DNA of 64,000 nt, taken from positions 806,001 to 870,000 of the forward strand of contig CAVRVH010000012.1 in assembly GCA_963724665.1 (NCBI GenBank), given 5' to 3'. The notes below the pieces were generated by a model, which was not told where the DNA came from, searched no databases, and saw only the letters and a list, made by a program, of their open reading frames with translations. Source of the stretch: DASUPK01 sp963724665 (GTDB lineage: Bacteria; Actinomycetota; Thermoleophilia; Solirubrobacterales; 70-9). This document shows, in pieces, positions 30,826 to 39,927 of the stretch. Made by a program: the position numbers and the translations under genes. Positions within the stretch are counted from its first letter, which is position 1, and each line of letters opens with the position of its first letter.

Positions 30826-30873
30826 GGGATATCAATACTTACGCATGCCGATGCCAGACCCCTTTACGTCCTC

Positions 30874-31830
30874 TTGAGTGCCCGCGAGACGATCGGCGTC
30901 GACCTGGGCGGGACCAAGATGGCCGTCGGCGTCGTCGACTCCGAGCAGCACATCCATTACCACGGAAATGAGCCCTCGATCGGGCTGACCGAGGACGAGC
31001 TCGTCGTGGACCTCGGCAGGGAGCTGGGGGAGGCCAGGGATGCAAGGCCCGATGTCCTGGCGGCCGGACTCGGGATTCCGGCCACGATCGACCACGACCG
31101 CGGCGTGGCGATCCAGGCGGTCAACCTGGAGATCTCCGACGTTCCGCTTCGCGACCTGATGAGCAAGCAGCTGGGCCTTCCGGTCTACATGGACAACGAC
31201 GCGAACGTCGCCGCCTTCGCCGAGTTCCTCTTCGGAGCGGGCCGTGGGGCGCGAAACGTGGTCATGCTGACCATCGGTACCGGGATCGGCGGTGGCCTGA
31301 TCCTCGATGGCGAGATCTACCGCGGATCGATCGGCGCCGGTGCAGAGCTGGGCCACATCGTGGTCGAGGAGGACGGGCCCCCCTGCCAGGGCAACTGCCC
31401 GAACCACGGCTGCGTCGAGACCTTCGCCTCGGGCACGGCGATCGCCCGGGAGGGGAAGGCGGCGGCCGAGCGCGAGCCGGATTCGGCGCTCGGCAAGGCG
31501 CTCGCGCAGGGGCCGATCGTCGGCAAGACCGTGACCGACCTGGCGATGAAAGGCGATCCGCTGGCCGGCGAGGTGGTCGCCGAAGCGGGCCGCTACCTCG
31601 GAGTGGCGCTCGCGAGCCTCGCCAACATCTTCGACCCCGACGTGATCGTGATCGGGGGCGGGGTGTCCACCGTCGGGGACCTGTTGCTCGAGCCCGCCCG
31701 CCGGGAGCTCCAGACGCGGGCACTGCCGCCGATGAACAAGACCCGGGTGCAGCTGGCGGAGCTCGGTCCGGAAGCAGGGATGATCGGAGCCGCGGCAATG
31801 GCCCTGATCGAGCTGGACAAGGAGAGCTGA
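30874..31830 (+). CDS. ROK family sugar kinase (glucokinase-like)
   Basis: From TTG 30874 the protein is 318 residues, the usual size for bacterial ROK kinases. It opens with ETIGVDLGGTKMAVGVVD (ATP phosphate loop), carries the catalytic Asp in YMDNDANVAAFAE, and TIGTGIGGGLILDGEIYRG with the zinc motif GHIVVEED...CPNHGCVE (about residues 160-180). The frame is open far upstream but that part is only the complement of the LCP gene. Glucose is the likeliest substrate; N-acetyl sugars are possible. rsmI starts 4 nt after its stop, so the two form an operon. Confidence 0.92.
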   Translation: MSARETIGVDLGGTKMAVGVVDSEQHIHYHGNEPSIGLTEDELVVDLGRELGEARDARPDVLAAGLGIPATIDHDRGVAIQAVNLEISDVPLRDLMSKQLGLPVYMDNDANVAAFAEFLFGAGRGARNVVMLTIGTGIGGGLILDGEIYRGSIGAGAELGHIVVEEDGPPCQGNCPNHGCVETFASGTAIAREGKAAAEREPDSALGKALAQGPIVGKTVTDLAMKGDPLAGEVVAEAGRYLGVALASLANIFDPDVIVIGGGVSTVGDLLLEPARRELQTRALPPMNKTRVQLAELGPEAGMIGAAAMALIELDKES

Positions 31831-31833
31831 GAG

Positions 31834-32655
31834 ATGCCGGGAAAGCTCGTCGTCTGCCCGACGCCGATCGGGAACCTCGAGGACATCACCCTCCGGGTGC
31901 GGCGAGCGCTGTACGAGGCCGACGTGATCGCCTGCGAGGACACCCGCCGCACCGGTCTGCTGCTGGAGCGCCTCGAGATCCAGGCGCTGCGGCTGATGTC
32001 CTACCACGAGGGGAATGAGGCGGAGCGCGCTCGCGAACTCGGCCAGCGGATCGAGCGCGGGGACAGTGTGGCGCTCGTCTCCGACGCCGGCACGCCCGCG
32101 ATCTCGGACCCGGGCTTCCGGTTGATCAGAGCCTGCATCGACCGTGACCTCGACATCGAGGTGCTTCCCGGGCCGTCGTCGATCATCACCGCGCTGGTCG
32201 TCTCGGGCCTGCCGACTCACCGCTTCCGCTTCCAGGGTTTCCTGCCCCGACGGACCGGGGAGCTCGAGCGAGTCCTGCAGTCCTCCGAGACGCTGATCGC
32301 GTTCGAGTCGCCGCGGCGCCTGCCCGAGTCGCTGCGGGCGCTCGCCCAGCTTGCGCCCGATCGGCCGGCCGCAGTCTGCCGCGAGCTCACCAAGCTCCAC
32401 GAGGAGGTGGCCCGCGGCACGCTCGGAGAGCTCTCCAGGCGTTTCCGGGACGAGGCCCGGGGCGAGATCGTGGTGGTGATTGGGCCCGCCGCGGAGCGCG
32501 GCACCGCCGACATCGGCTTCGCCACCGACGCCCTGCGCGGCCTGATCCGCGCCGGGGCGCGTCCGCGGGCGGCGGCCAGCGTCGTCTCGGCCCTCACCGG
32601 CGTCCCCGCCAACGATCTCTACAAGGGCATCACGGGCCGCGAACCGCGGAGATAG
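31834..32655 (+). CDS. rsmI: 16S rRNA (cytidine1402-2'-O)-methyltransferase
   Basis: This 273-residue SAM-dependent enzyme of the tetrapyrrole-methylase fold has GKLVVCPTPIGNLEDITLR at its start, ACEDTRRTGLLLERL, VALVSDAGTPAISDPGF and the LPGPSSIITALVVSGLP loop, all canonical for RsmI. It methylates the ribose of C1402 in the 16S decoding centre. It begins 4 nt after the ROK kinase stop. A short RemA-like gene and metG follow, both with their own promoter-like boxes. Confidence 0.95.
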   Translation: MPGKLVVCPTPIGNLEDITLRVRRALYEADVIACEDTRRTGLLLERLEIQALRLMSYHEGNEAERARELGQRIERGDSVALVSDAGTPAISDPGFRLIRACIDRDLDIEVLPGPSSIITALVVSGLPTHRFRFQGFLPRRTGELERVLQSSETLIAFESPRRLPESLRALAQLAPDRPAAVCRELTKLHEEVARGTLGELSRRFRDEARGEIVVVIGPAAERGTADIGFATDALRGLIRAGARPRAAASVVSALTGVPANDLYKGITGREPRR

Positions 32656-32691
32656 CAGGGGTTTCTCCGACGCCCGCGCTACCGTGAGGTC

Positions 32692-32961
32692 ATGGCAAAG
32701 CGCGAACCACGAATGGTGTCCCTCGGCTACGGCAAGTTCGCCCGCGCCGACCGGATCTACGCGATCGTCCCGCTCGATCCGAAGGATCGTGGCGACGGGC
32801 GGCGCACCTACGTTCACGTCGACGACATGGCCGAGCCGATCGTCGCCTCCCGCTCCGAGCGGGCGATCCTCGCCGACGTCGAGGAGGCGCTCACCGAGGC
32901 GGCGGGCATCCCGCGCCGCAGGGGCCGCGCCGGCGCGAAGGGGCAGGAGAAGCTTCTGTAG
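32692..32961 (+). CDS. Small RemA/DUF370-like protein
   Basis: This 89-residue protein contains MVSLGYGKFARADRIYAIVP followed by RTYVHVDDMAEPIVASRSERAIL (split here as RTYVHVDDM and AEPIVASRSER). The GYGxxxxADRIxAIVPL pattern resembles RemA-type (DUF370) DNA-binding regulators, which read INxGFGNxVxxxRIxAIVxP. The C terminus is basic (PRRRGRAGAKGQEKLL). If the assignment holds, it is a small oligomeric DNA-binding protein. A TACCGT box lies 6 nt before the ATG. The homology call is tentative. Confidence 0.65.
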   Translation: MAKREPRMVSLGYGKFARADRIYAIVPLDPKDRGDGRRTYVHVDDMAEPIVASRSERAILADVEEALTEAAGIPRRRGRAGAKGQEKLL

Positions 32962-33039
32962 CCGCCACCAGGCCGCTCCACTTTGGAGCGAAGGGCGTAG
33001 CGAAGCGGGTGTGACGGCCACCTTTATGCTCAGCCGCCC

Positions 33040-34539
33040 GTGAGCTTCTACGTCACCACGCCGATCTACTACGTCAACGGCGAGCCCCATCTGGGCCATG
33101 CCTACTCGACGATCGCCGCCGACATCCTCGCCCGGCATCACCGCCAGCGCGGGGAGGACGTCTTCTTCCTCACAGGAACGGATGAGCACGGTGAGCCGGT
33201 CGCCCAGCAGGCCGAGACGGAGGGCGTCACGCCGCGCGAGCTCGGTGACCGCCTCGCGCCGCGCTTCAAGGAGATGGCGGCCAAGATCAACGCCTCGAAC
33301 GACTTCTTCATCCGGACCACGGACGAGGGCCACATGGAGCGGGTCCAGGAGATCGTCCAGCGCGTCTACGACAACGGCCACGTCTACGAGGGGATGTACG
33401 AGGGCTGGTATTGCCCGCGCTGCGCCGACTTCAAGACCGAGTCCGAGATCGGGCCGGACAACACCTGCCCGATCCACAAGATCCCCCTGACCCGCGAGGA
33501 GCAGAAGAACTGGTTCTTCAAGCTCTCGTCCTTCCAGGACGACCTCGAGAAGCTCTACGTGGAGCGTCCCGACTTCGTCGTGCCGGACTTCCGCCGCAAC
33601 GAGGCCCTCTCGTTCATCCGCCAGGGCCTCCAGGACGTGTCGCTCTCACGGCCGACGCTTAAGTGGGGCGTCCCCGTCCCGTGGGACACCGACCAGGTGA
33701 TCTACGTCTGGTTCGACGCGCTGCTCAACTACTACACGGCCCTCGGCTATGGGATCGACGGGGAGGACGTCACCGAGAAGTTCTGGCCCCCCTTCCACAT
33801 CCTCGCCAAGGACATCCTCAAGTTCCACGCCGTGTACTGGCCGGCGTTCCTGATGGCGGCAGAGATCGAGGTGCCGAAGCGGATGTTCATCCACGGCTTC
33901 CTGCTGATGGAAGGGCACAAGATGTCCAAATCGCTCGGCAACGTGCTCGACCCCGACGAGGTGATTGCCAAGTTCGGCGCCGACGCTCTGCGCTTCTACT
34001 GCTTCCGCGAGGTCTCCTTCGGGCAGGACGGCCAGATCTCGCCCGCCGGCTTCGAGTCCCGATACGAGTCCGAGCTCGCCGACCAGTACGGCAACCTCGC
34101 GAATCGGGTGCTGTCGATGATCGGCCGCTACCGCGAAGGCGTCGTGCCCGAGGCGGAGGCCGAGCCCGCGTTGGCGGGCGACCTCGAGGGAGCCCCGGAG
34201 CGGGTCCGCGCGCTGCTCGACGAGGCCGAGCTGACTCAGGCCCTGGAGGAGATCTGGAAGCTGGTCAGGCGCCTCAACCAGTACGTCGAGGAACGGAAGC
34301 CGTGGGAGCTCTCGAAGGACGAGGGCTCGGCCGCCGCGCTCGACGCGGTCCTGTACGGGCTCGCCGAGGGCCTCCGGGTGACCACGCTCCTCCTCCACGC
34401 CTACATGCCGGAGACGACCGGCCGCCTGCTCGACGCGCTGGATGAGCCCGGCCGCGACCTGCCGGATTTCGGCTCCCGAGGAGGCGGTCAGACGCTCGGC
34501 GAGCTCGCCCCGCTGTTCCCCAAGCTCCAGACTGCGTAG
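33040..34539 (+). CDS. metG: Methionyl-tRNA synthetase
   Basis: This 499-residue class I synthetase has the HIGH-type motif in PHLGHAYSTIAADILARH (about residues 14-31), the insertion Cys pair YCPRCADF with a nearby CPIHK, the anticodon-side segment, and KMSKSLGN (about 297-304). It charges both initiator and elongator tRNA-Met. There is no C-terminal tRNA-binding domain, so it is the short form. It starts at GTG, 9 nt after a TATGCT box. tatD and rsmA, its common companions, lie 1.4 kb downstream, separated by two exported-protein genes. Confidence 0.96.
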   Translation: MSFYVTTPIYYVNGEPHLGHAYSTIAADILARHHRQRGEDVFFLTGTDEHGEPVAQQAETEGVTPRELGDRLAPRFKEMAAKINASNDFFIRTTDEGHMERVQEIVQRVYDNGHVYEGMYEGWYCPRCADFKTESEIGPDNTCPIHKIPLTREEQKNWFFKLSSFQDDLEKLYVERPDFVVPDFRRNEALSFIRQGLQDVSLSRPTLKWGVPVPWDTDQVIYVWFDALLNYYTALGYGIDGEDVTEKFWPPFHILAKDILKFHAVYWPAFLMAAEIEVPKRMFIHGFLLMEGHKMSKSLGNVLDPDEVIAKFGADALRFYCFREVSFGQDGQISPAGFESRYESELADQYGNLANRVLSMIGRYREGVVPEAEAEPALAGDLEGAPERVRALLDEAELTQALEEIWKLVRRLNQYVEERKPWELSKDEGSAAALDAVLYGLAEGLRVTTLLLHAYMPETTGRLLDALDEPGRDLPDFGSRGGGQTLGELAPLFPKLQTA

Positions 34540-34611
34540 CCCAAATCGGCCCGGATGCCCGTGGTAGTGTGGCTCGCCTAGGCCGGATAAGCGAATCAGG
34601 GAGGAAGTTCG

Positions 34612-35037
34612 ATGAGCAGGATGTCTCGAATTGGGACCTTTGCCGCGGCGGTTGCAGTCATTGGAGTGCTTCTGCTCCCGGCGTCGGGCGCCGCCGGCGC
34701 TCCGGCCGCACACAAATCGGGCGCGCTCGTCAACTACCTGATCACCGGCAAGATCAAGATCGCCAAGAGGATGGCCGTGCCGTTCCAGTGCTCCGTGAAC
34801 TGCAATGTCGTCTCGACCCTGAAGGTGAAGGGCCCGTTCGTGAAGGGCGCCGACACGGAACAGGGCTCGCTCCAGGCCGGCGTGCCGGCGGAACACTTCA
34901 TCAAGCCAAGCGGGACATTGAAGAAGCTGATGAAGGCGTCGCCCGGCCGCTACAAGCTGGTCAGCCACGTCACGGCGACGGATCCGGCGACCGGCGCGAC
35001 CGACATGATCGCGCAGGCCTTCAAGATCAAGAGGTAG
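34612..35037 (+). CDS. Exported protein, unknown function
   Basis: This 141-residue protein has a clear Sec signal peptide (MSRMSRIGTFAAAVAVIGVL then LLPASGAAGAPA). The mature part is small, basic and beta-rich (LVNYLITGKIKIAKRM, VVSTLKVKGPFVKG), with two cysteines close together (CSVNC) that probably pair. A GGGAGGAAG ribosome site precedes the ATG. No family is recognised. It is a monocistronic gene between metG and an exported trypsin-like protease. Confidence 0.75.
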   Translation: MSRMSRIGTFAAAVAVIGVLLLPASGAAGAPAAHKSGALVNYLITGKIKIAKRMAVPFQCSVNCNVVSTLKVKGPFVKGADTEQGSLQAGVPAEHFIKPSGTLKKLMKASPGRYKLVSHVTATDPATGATDMIAQAFKIKR

Positions 35038-35042
35038 GAGCG

Positions 35043-35062
35043 GTCGCGGGCCGGTCCGCGAC
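35043..35062 (+). terminator. Hairpin after exported-protein gene
   Basis: GTCGCGG and CCGCGAC form a perfect 7-bp GC stem around GCCGGT, beginning 6 nt after the stop codon. No T run follows. The position suggests a terminator separating this gene from the protease gene. Confidence 0.45.
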
Positions 35063-35116
35063 GGTTACGGAGAACTACCGATGTCGAGGCGATCGGCCCC
35101 GCCTACCCTGCCCGCG

Positions 35117-35965
35117 ATGATCTCTCGTTTGGCCAGGGTGGGAGGTATGGCGCTCTGCGTCTCGGCGCTGATCGCTGCGCTCGCCGCCGGGGTCGCGGAC
35201 GCGAGCCCGCGCGCCGGCAAGAGCGTGATCGGCGGCACCCCCGCGAGCATCGACCAGTGGCCGTTCGCGGCGGCCGTGCTGACCCCCACGACGCTCTGCA
35301 CCGGCACCGTGATCTCGCCGACCCGTGTGCTGACCGCCGGCCACTGCGTCGGCAACCCGCTGACGATGACCGTCCGGACCGGGTCCACCTCGGCCTTCTT
35401 CGGGGGCGAGGCGCTCGCCGTTGAGTCCGTCGCCTTTGCGCCGGGCTTCGCTCACGGCTTCGAGAACGACCTCGCGATCCTGACCCTCAAGACACCCACG
35501 ACCGCGACGCCGATTCAAGTCGCCAGCGCGGCTGAGGACGCTGCCTACACGCAGCCCGGGGGGACGCTCTCGGTGGCGGGGTTCGGCAATCGAAACCCGC
35601 TGATCGTCGGGAAGGCGCAGATCGGCGTGCTGACCGCGACGAACGTCGCATCGCGGTTCTGCCCGCTGCCCCCGTGGGCGATCTGCGACTCGGGCCACAG
35701 GGTGGGGTTCGCGATCCGCAGGCTCAGGCGGAAGGTGAAGCGGCGCACCGTGAAGGCCACCATCTGCTCCGGGGACAGCGGCGGGCCGCTGGTGGCGAAC
35801 ACGCCCGAGGGACCCCGCCTGGTGGGCACCGCGGAGGCGAGCACAGCGCCGCTGTCGAAGCGCAACCCGTTCTTCTTCGTGATCTGCGGGCTGAAGGGCT
35901 ACCCCTCCGTGCACACCCGCTCGTATCTCTACCACGACTTCATCGAAGCGAATCTAGGGCCCTGA
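35117..35965 (+). CDS. Exported trypsin-like (S1) serine protease
   Basis: From ATG 35117, placed 7 nt after a TACCCT box, the protein is 282 residues. A signal peptide ends near GVADASPRA. The chymotrypsin-fold catalytic triad is present: His in VLTAGHCVG, Asp in FENDLAILTL and Ser in CSGDSGGPLVA. The start IIGG of mature trypsins is represented by VIGGTPASIDQWP, so a zymogen activated by N-terminal cleavage is likely. Two Cys pairs fit extracellular disulfides. The substrate is unknown. A longer frame beginning 12 codons upstream would overlap the promoter. Confidence 0.9.
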   Translation: MISRLARVGGMALCVSALIAALAAGVADASPRAGKSVIGGTPASIDQWPFAAAVLTPTTLCTGTVISPTRVLTAGHCVGNPLTMTVRTGSTSAFFGGEALAVESVAFAPGFAHGFENDLAILTLKTPTTATPIQVASAAEDAAYTQPGGTLSVAGFGNRNPLIVGKAQIGVLTATNVASRFCPLPPWAICDSGHRVGFAIRRLRRKVKRRTVKATICSGDSGGPLVANTPEGPRLVGTAEASTAPLSKRNPFFFVICGLKGYPSVHTRSYLYHDFIEANLGP

Positions 35966-35979
35966 CCTAGACTCGCGCC

Positions 35980-36750
35980 GTGGTCGATACCCACGCGCAT
36001 CTCGGGCTCTGCGAGCCTCCGGAGGCAGAGTTGATCGAATCGGCCCGCGACGCCGGGGTGACGCGGATCGTCACCGTCGGCCTGGGCGAGGACTCGAATC
36101 CGGGCGCAGTGGCGTTGGCACAAGCAAACGATGATGTGTTCGCCTCGGTCGGCAGGCACCCGAACAGCGCCACCGGCTTCGACGACGCGGCGGCGGACGC
36201 CATCGAGGAGCTCACTCGTCAGCCGGGTGTCGTCGCCGTGGGGGAGACGGGCCTGGACTTCTACCGCGACCGATCGGACCCCGACGATCAGCGGCGGGCC
36301 TTCGCCGCCCAGATCGCGATCGCGAAAGGCGCCGGCAGGGCGCTCGTCGTCCACCTGCGCGACCGCGAGGGCACAGACGACGCGGTTTCGGAGGCCTTCG
36401 ACACGCTGGAGCGGGAGGCCGGCGGCATCGGAGTGATCCTGCACTGCTTCTCCGCCGGGCCGCGCTGGGCCGAGCGGGCCGCGGAGCATGGCTGGTACTG
36501 CTCGTTCGCTGGCAACCTGACCTATCCGAGGTCCGAGCCGATTCGCGAGGCGGCGGCCATCGTGCCCGAGGACCGCATCCTGCTTGAGACTGATTCCCCC
36601 TTCCTCGCGCCGCAGCCCGTCAGAGGGAAGCCGAACCAGCCCGCGAACGTGGTTGCGACGGCCGAAAGGCTCGCCGAGGTCCGTGGCGTCGCGTACGGTG
36701 AGCTCGAGGAAACCGTGGAGGAGAATGCCGCGAGAGTCTTCGGGTGGTGA
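35980..36750 (+). CDS. tatD: TatD family hydrolase (DNase)
   Basis: This 256-residue metal-dependent hydrolase has the TIM-barrel TatD signatures: VDTHAHLG at the N terminus, VVAVGETGLDFYRD, VVHLRD, and the closing LLETDSPFLAPQP with the metal-binding Asp. TatD proteins are 3'-5' exonucleases acting in DNA repair and quality control. The GTG start lies 6 nt after a TAGACT box that abuts the preceding gene's stop. rsmA overlaps its end by seven bases, forming the common tatD-rsmA-ispE operon. Confidence 0.94.
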   Translation: MVDTHAHLGLCEPPEAELIESARDAGVTRIVTVGLGEDSNPGAVALAQANDDVFASVGRHPNSATGFDDAAADAIEELTRQPGVVAVGETGLDFYRDRSDPDDQRRAFAAQIAIAKGAGRALVVHLRDREGTDDAVSEAFDTLEREAGGIGVILHCFSAGPRWAERAAEHGWYCSFAGNLTYPRSEPIREAAAIVPEDRILLETDSPFLAPQPVRGKPNQPANVVATAERLAEVRGVAYGELEETVEENAARVFGW

Positions 36751-37556
36751 GCGGTCGCGCCGGACCGCCGGAGCGGTCGCCGCGCCGGCTCGGTCAGAAC
36801 TTCCTCGCCGACCCGAACCTGCTGGACGTGATCGTGCGGGAGGCAAGCCTCACGCCCGAGGACGTCGTGCTCGAAGTGGGAGGCGGGGGAGGCGCCCTGA
36901 CCGAGCGGCTCGCCCCCGCCGTCAGGCTGCTGCACGTGGTCGAGATCGACGAGCGCCTGCGGGATGAGCTGGAGCCCCTGGCCGAGGAGGTCGGCGGCGT
37001 GGATCTGGTCTGGGGCGACGCGATGAAGATCGACCTGGGCAAGCTGGCGCCGCCGCCTACCAAGATGGTGGCCAACCTCCCGTACTCGATCGCCACGCCG
37101 CTGCTCATCCGGACGATCGCCGAGCTGCCGTCGGTGGAGAGCTGGGTGGTGATGGTGCAGCGCGAGATCGCCGAGCGGCTGCGCGCCAAGCCCGGCACTC
37201 GCGAGTACGGATCGCCGAGCGTGCTCGTCCAGCACGCCTGCGAGGTGAGGATTCTCCGCACCGTGGACCCCGCCGTCTTCGTTCCCCGTCCGAACGTCGG
37301 GTCCGCGCTGCTGCGGCTTCGCCGCAAGGGCTCCGGCGTCTCAGAGGATCTCGCGGCGCTCGTCCGGCTGGCGTTCGCTCACCGTAGAAAGTCGATGGCC
37401 CGCTCTCTGGAGCTCGCCTGTGCGGGGACCCTGGAGCCGGCCCGAAGCGCCCTCGAATCGATCGGTAAGCCGGCGGACGCCCGTGCCGAGACGCTTTCGC
37501 CCGAGGAGTTCGGGGCGTTCGCGGAGGCGCTCGCGGAGCGGGAGGCCTGCTCATGA
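36744..37556 (+). CDS. rsmA: 16S rRNA dimethyladenosine transferase (KsgA)
   Basis: This 270-residue methyltransferase has RRLGQNFLADPNLLDVIV near the start, the SAM motif VVLEVGGGGGALTERLA and the catalytic motif IV in MVANLPYSIATPLL. It dimethylates A1518 and A1519 of 16S rRNA during small-subunit maturation. The normal G-x-G motif is VGGGGG here (often IGPGxG), a mild variant. The start is GTG 36744 or the adjacent GTG 36747, overlapping the tatD stop; ispE starts in an ATGA overlap at its end. Confidence 0.95.
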   Translation: MVSGRAGPPERSPRRLGQNFLADPNLLDVIVREASLTPEDVVLEVGGGGGALTERLAPAVRLLHVVEIDERLRDELEPLAEEVGGVDLVWGDAMKIDLGKLAPPPTKMVANLPYSIATPLLIRTIAELPSVESWVVMVQREIAERLRAKPGTREYGSPSVLVQHACEVRILRTVDPAVFVPRPNVGSALLRLRRKGSGVSEDLAALVRLAFAHRRKSMARSLELACAGTLEPARSALESIGKPADARAETLSPEEFGAFAEALAEREACS

Positions 37557-38407
37557 GCGTCGCCGAGATGCCCGGCACGATGCTCGCGCCGGCGAAGCTC
37601 AACCTCTGCCTCTACGTCGGGCCGAGGCGGGAGGACGGCCTGCACGAGATCCGCTCGCTATTCGAGCCGCTCGAGCTTGCCGACGAGCTCAAGCTGAGCG
37701 AGGCTGCCGCGGACGAGGTAATCATCGAGGGGATCGAGGGCCCCGACCTGACCGCCAAGGCTCTCGCCGCCCTACGCGAGAACGGCTGGGACGGCCCGCC
37801 CCTGCGGATCGAGGTGACGAAGCGAGTTCCGGTGGCGGCGGGGCTCGGAGGCGGGAGCGCCGATGCCGCGGCGGTGCTGCGGCTCGCGCGCGGGCAGATC
37901 AAGGGCCTGCGCGCGATCGCGGCCGGCATCGGCGCCGACGTCCCTTCCCAGCTCCAGCCGCGGGCCTGCCTGGTCGCCGGGGCGGGCGAGGTGATCGAGC
38001 CCGCTCCGCCACCCGCGGAGCATGGGATCGTGCTGATCCCGCAGCAGGAGGGGCTGGCGACCGCGGCGGTCTACGCCGAGGCCGATCGCCTGGGCACGCC
38101 GAGAGGCGAGGCCGAGCTCGAGGCGATCCGGAGGCGGCTCCGGGACGCCGTGGACGAGGGCACCTCGCCGCTCGAGTATCGCGAGAATCTCGTCAACGAC
38201 CTGCAGCCGGCGGCGATCTCGCTCCGGCCCGAGATCGAGGACGCGCTTCGCGGCCTCGAGGAGGCCGAGGCCGCCCACGCGATGGTGACCGGGTCCGGCC
38301 CGACGGCGTTCGGGCTGTATCCGACGGTGGACGCGGCCGTTGCCGCGGCGGAGGGCCTTCGGAAGACGTTCCCCAGTGCCGTCGCGACGGCGCCGCTCGC
38401 CACATGA
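37553..38407 (+). CDS. ispE: 4-diphosphocytidyl-2-C-methyl-D-erythritol kinase
   Basis: This 284-residue GHMP kinase opens with LAPAKLNLCLYVGPRREDGL and has the ATP motif VPVAAGLGGGSADAAAVL (about residues 93-110), plus the late segment MVTGSGPTAFGLY. It phosphorylates CDP-methylerythritol in the MEP pathway for isopentenyl diphosphate synthesis. It overlaps rsmA and the following DedA-PAP2 gene in ATGA junctions, so translation is coupled through the set. The operon order tatD-rsmA-ispE is standard in actinobacteria. Confidence 0.95.
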   Translation: MSVAEMPGTMLAPAKLNLCLYVGPRREDGLHEIRSLFEPLELADELKLSEAAADEVIIEGIEGPDLTAKALAALRENGWDGPPLRIEVTKRVPVAAGLGGGSADAAAVLRLARGQIKGLRAIAAGIGADVPSQLQPRACLVAGAGEVIEPAPPPAEHGIVLIPQQEGLATAAVYAEADRLGTPRGEAELEAIRRRLRDAVDEGTSPLEYRENLVNDLQPAAISLRPEIEDALRGLEEAEAAHAMVTGSGPTAFGLYPTVDAAVAAAEGLRKTFPSAVATAPLAT

Positions 38408-39927
38408 ACGGCTCCCGCATCAACTGGAAGTGGGTCCGTCGCGGCCTGCTGGCCGCCGCGATCGTCGCCTTCTTCGTGTTCCGCGGCGACCTGCCGCACA
38501 TCGACCTGGAGGGGGCGATTCAGGATCTCTCAAACGGATTGGGCGCCTGGACCTACCTCCTGGTCGGCGCGCTCGCGTTCCTCGAGACTGGGGCGTTCGT
38601 TGGGCTGATCGCCCCGGGTGAGTTCACGGTGATGCTCGGCGGAGCGGTCGCCGGGCAGGGCGACATCTCGCTTCCGCTGATCCTGGCGATCACCTGGCTC
38701 TGTGCGTTCGCGGGCGACTCAGTCAGCTTCCTGCTCGGTGCGAGGCTCGGCCGTGGGTTTCTCGTCAAGCACGGCCGGCGCTTCAGGATCACCGACGAGC
38801 GCCTGAAGCAGGTGGAGGCCTATTTCGCCCGCTACGGCGGGCGAACGATCCTGGTCGGGAGGTTCATCGGCCTGGTGAGGGCGCTCGCACCATTCATCGC
38901 CGGCAGCAGCAAGATGCGGTACCGGAACTTCGCGCCGTTCAGCATCCTGGGCACAGGCCTGTGGTCGACCGGCCTGATCCTCGCCGGCTACTTCTTCGCG
39001 CAGAGCCTCGACAGGGTGACCCAGATCGTGGGCAAGGGACTGCTCGTGTTCGCGATCGTGATCGGGGTGGCGGTGGGTCTCTACCTCGCCTTCCGGTTTC
39101 TCCGCGAGCCCCAGAACCGCGGAAAGATCGCGGCGGAGATGGAGAAGCGACCGGCTCTACGGCCCATCCTCGCGCTGGGCCGGCGCCTGCGTCCCCAGTT
39201 CGCGTTCGTCGGCCGGAGGCTGACGCCGGGCGATCTCGGCCTCGAGCTGACCAGCCTGCTGGCAGCCCTTGCCGTCGGGCTCTTCGTGGTGATCGCCTAC
39301 TGGGCGGTTGTCTCTGGCGATCCCGGGCCTACGCCTGGGGACCAGACGGCGCTCAACGTCGCGCACGACCTGCAGGCGAGCTGGCTCACAACAGCCGCCA
39401 AGGGATTCACCGACCTTGGCAGCGGCTGGGTGACCTGGCCCCTGGCCGCCCTCGCGGCCGTGGCGCTGGCCGCCACGCGTCGCTGGATGGAGTTCTGGGC
39501 CCTGGTGGTCGGCTTCGTCATGACCATCCTGCTCGTCCACGGGATCAAGGTGTGGACCGACCGGCCCCGGCCGCCCGAACCGATCGTCTCGGCGCACGGA
39601 TCGGCGTTCCCGAGCGGCCACGCCGCCTATTCCACGCTGTACGTGTGGCTTGCGGTCACGCTTTCCCTGCGGCTCGTTCCGGGCATCACGAAGCGGAGCC
39701 TGGTGATCGGGGCGGCGATCCTCGTCTCTGCCCTGGTCGGGCTGACGCGGGTCTACCTGCGCGTGCACTGGCTCAGCGACGTGACCTCGGGATGGGCGCT
39801 CGGGCTCTCGTGCTTCTCGGCCGTGGCGATCGTGGTGCTCATCGTTTCCTACATCCGCCACAATCCTCGGCGTCATGACCGGGCCCCTCAGCTCGATCCT
39901 GGCGCCGGTGCTGGCGCTGGGAACTGA
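38404..39927 (+). CDS. DedA (SNARE-associated) - PAP2 phosphatase fusion membrane protein
   Basis: From ATG 38404, overlapping the ispE stop, the protein is 507 residues. The N-terminal half (about 1-235) is a DedA-family flippase-like domain with FLETGAFVGLIAPGEFTVML and YGGRTILVGRFIGLVRALAP. The C-terminal half (about 285-490) is a PAP2 phosphatase with all three motifs: KVWTDRPRPPEP, FPSGHAAYST and RVYLRVHWLSDV. DedA proteins move polyprenyl phosphate or lipids across the membrane, and PAP2 enzymes such as BacA/PgpB-type dephosphorylate undecaprenyl pyrophosphate. A fused carrier-recycling protein is inferred, coherent with ispE making isoprenoid precursors. Confidence 0.9.
   Translation: MNGSRINWKWVRRGLLAAAIVAFFVFRGDLPHIDLEGAIQDLSNGLGAWTYLLVGALAFLETGAFVGLIAPGEFTVMLGGAVAGQGDISLPLILAITWLCAFAGDSVSFLLGARLGRGFLVKHGRRFRITDERLKQVEAYFARYGGRTILVGRFIGLVRALAPFIAGSSKMRYRNFAPFSILGTGLWSTGLILAGYFFAQSLDRVTQIVGKGLLVFAIVIGVAVGLYLAFRFLREPQNRGKIAAEMEKRPALRPILALGRRLRPQFAFVGRRLTPGDLGLELTSLLAALAVGLFVVIAYWAVVSGDPGPTPGDQTALNVAHDLQASWLTTAAKGFTDLGSGWVTWPLAALAAVALAATRRWMEFWALVVGFVMTILLVHGIKVWTDRPRPPEPIVSAHGSAFPSGHAAYSTLYVWLAVTLSLRLVPGITKRSLVIGAAILVSALVGLTRVYLRVHWLSDVTSGWALGLSCFSAVAIVVLIVSYIRHNPRRHDRAPQLDPGAGAGAGN

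Noticed and set aside
32974..32990. CGCTCC-ACTTT-GGAGCG hairpin after the RemA-like gene as a terminator
   Set aside because: Only a 6-bp stem, no T run, and similar GC hairpins arise often by chance; not listed as a feature.
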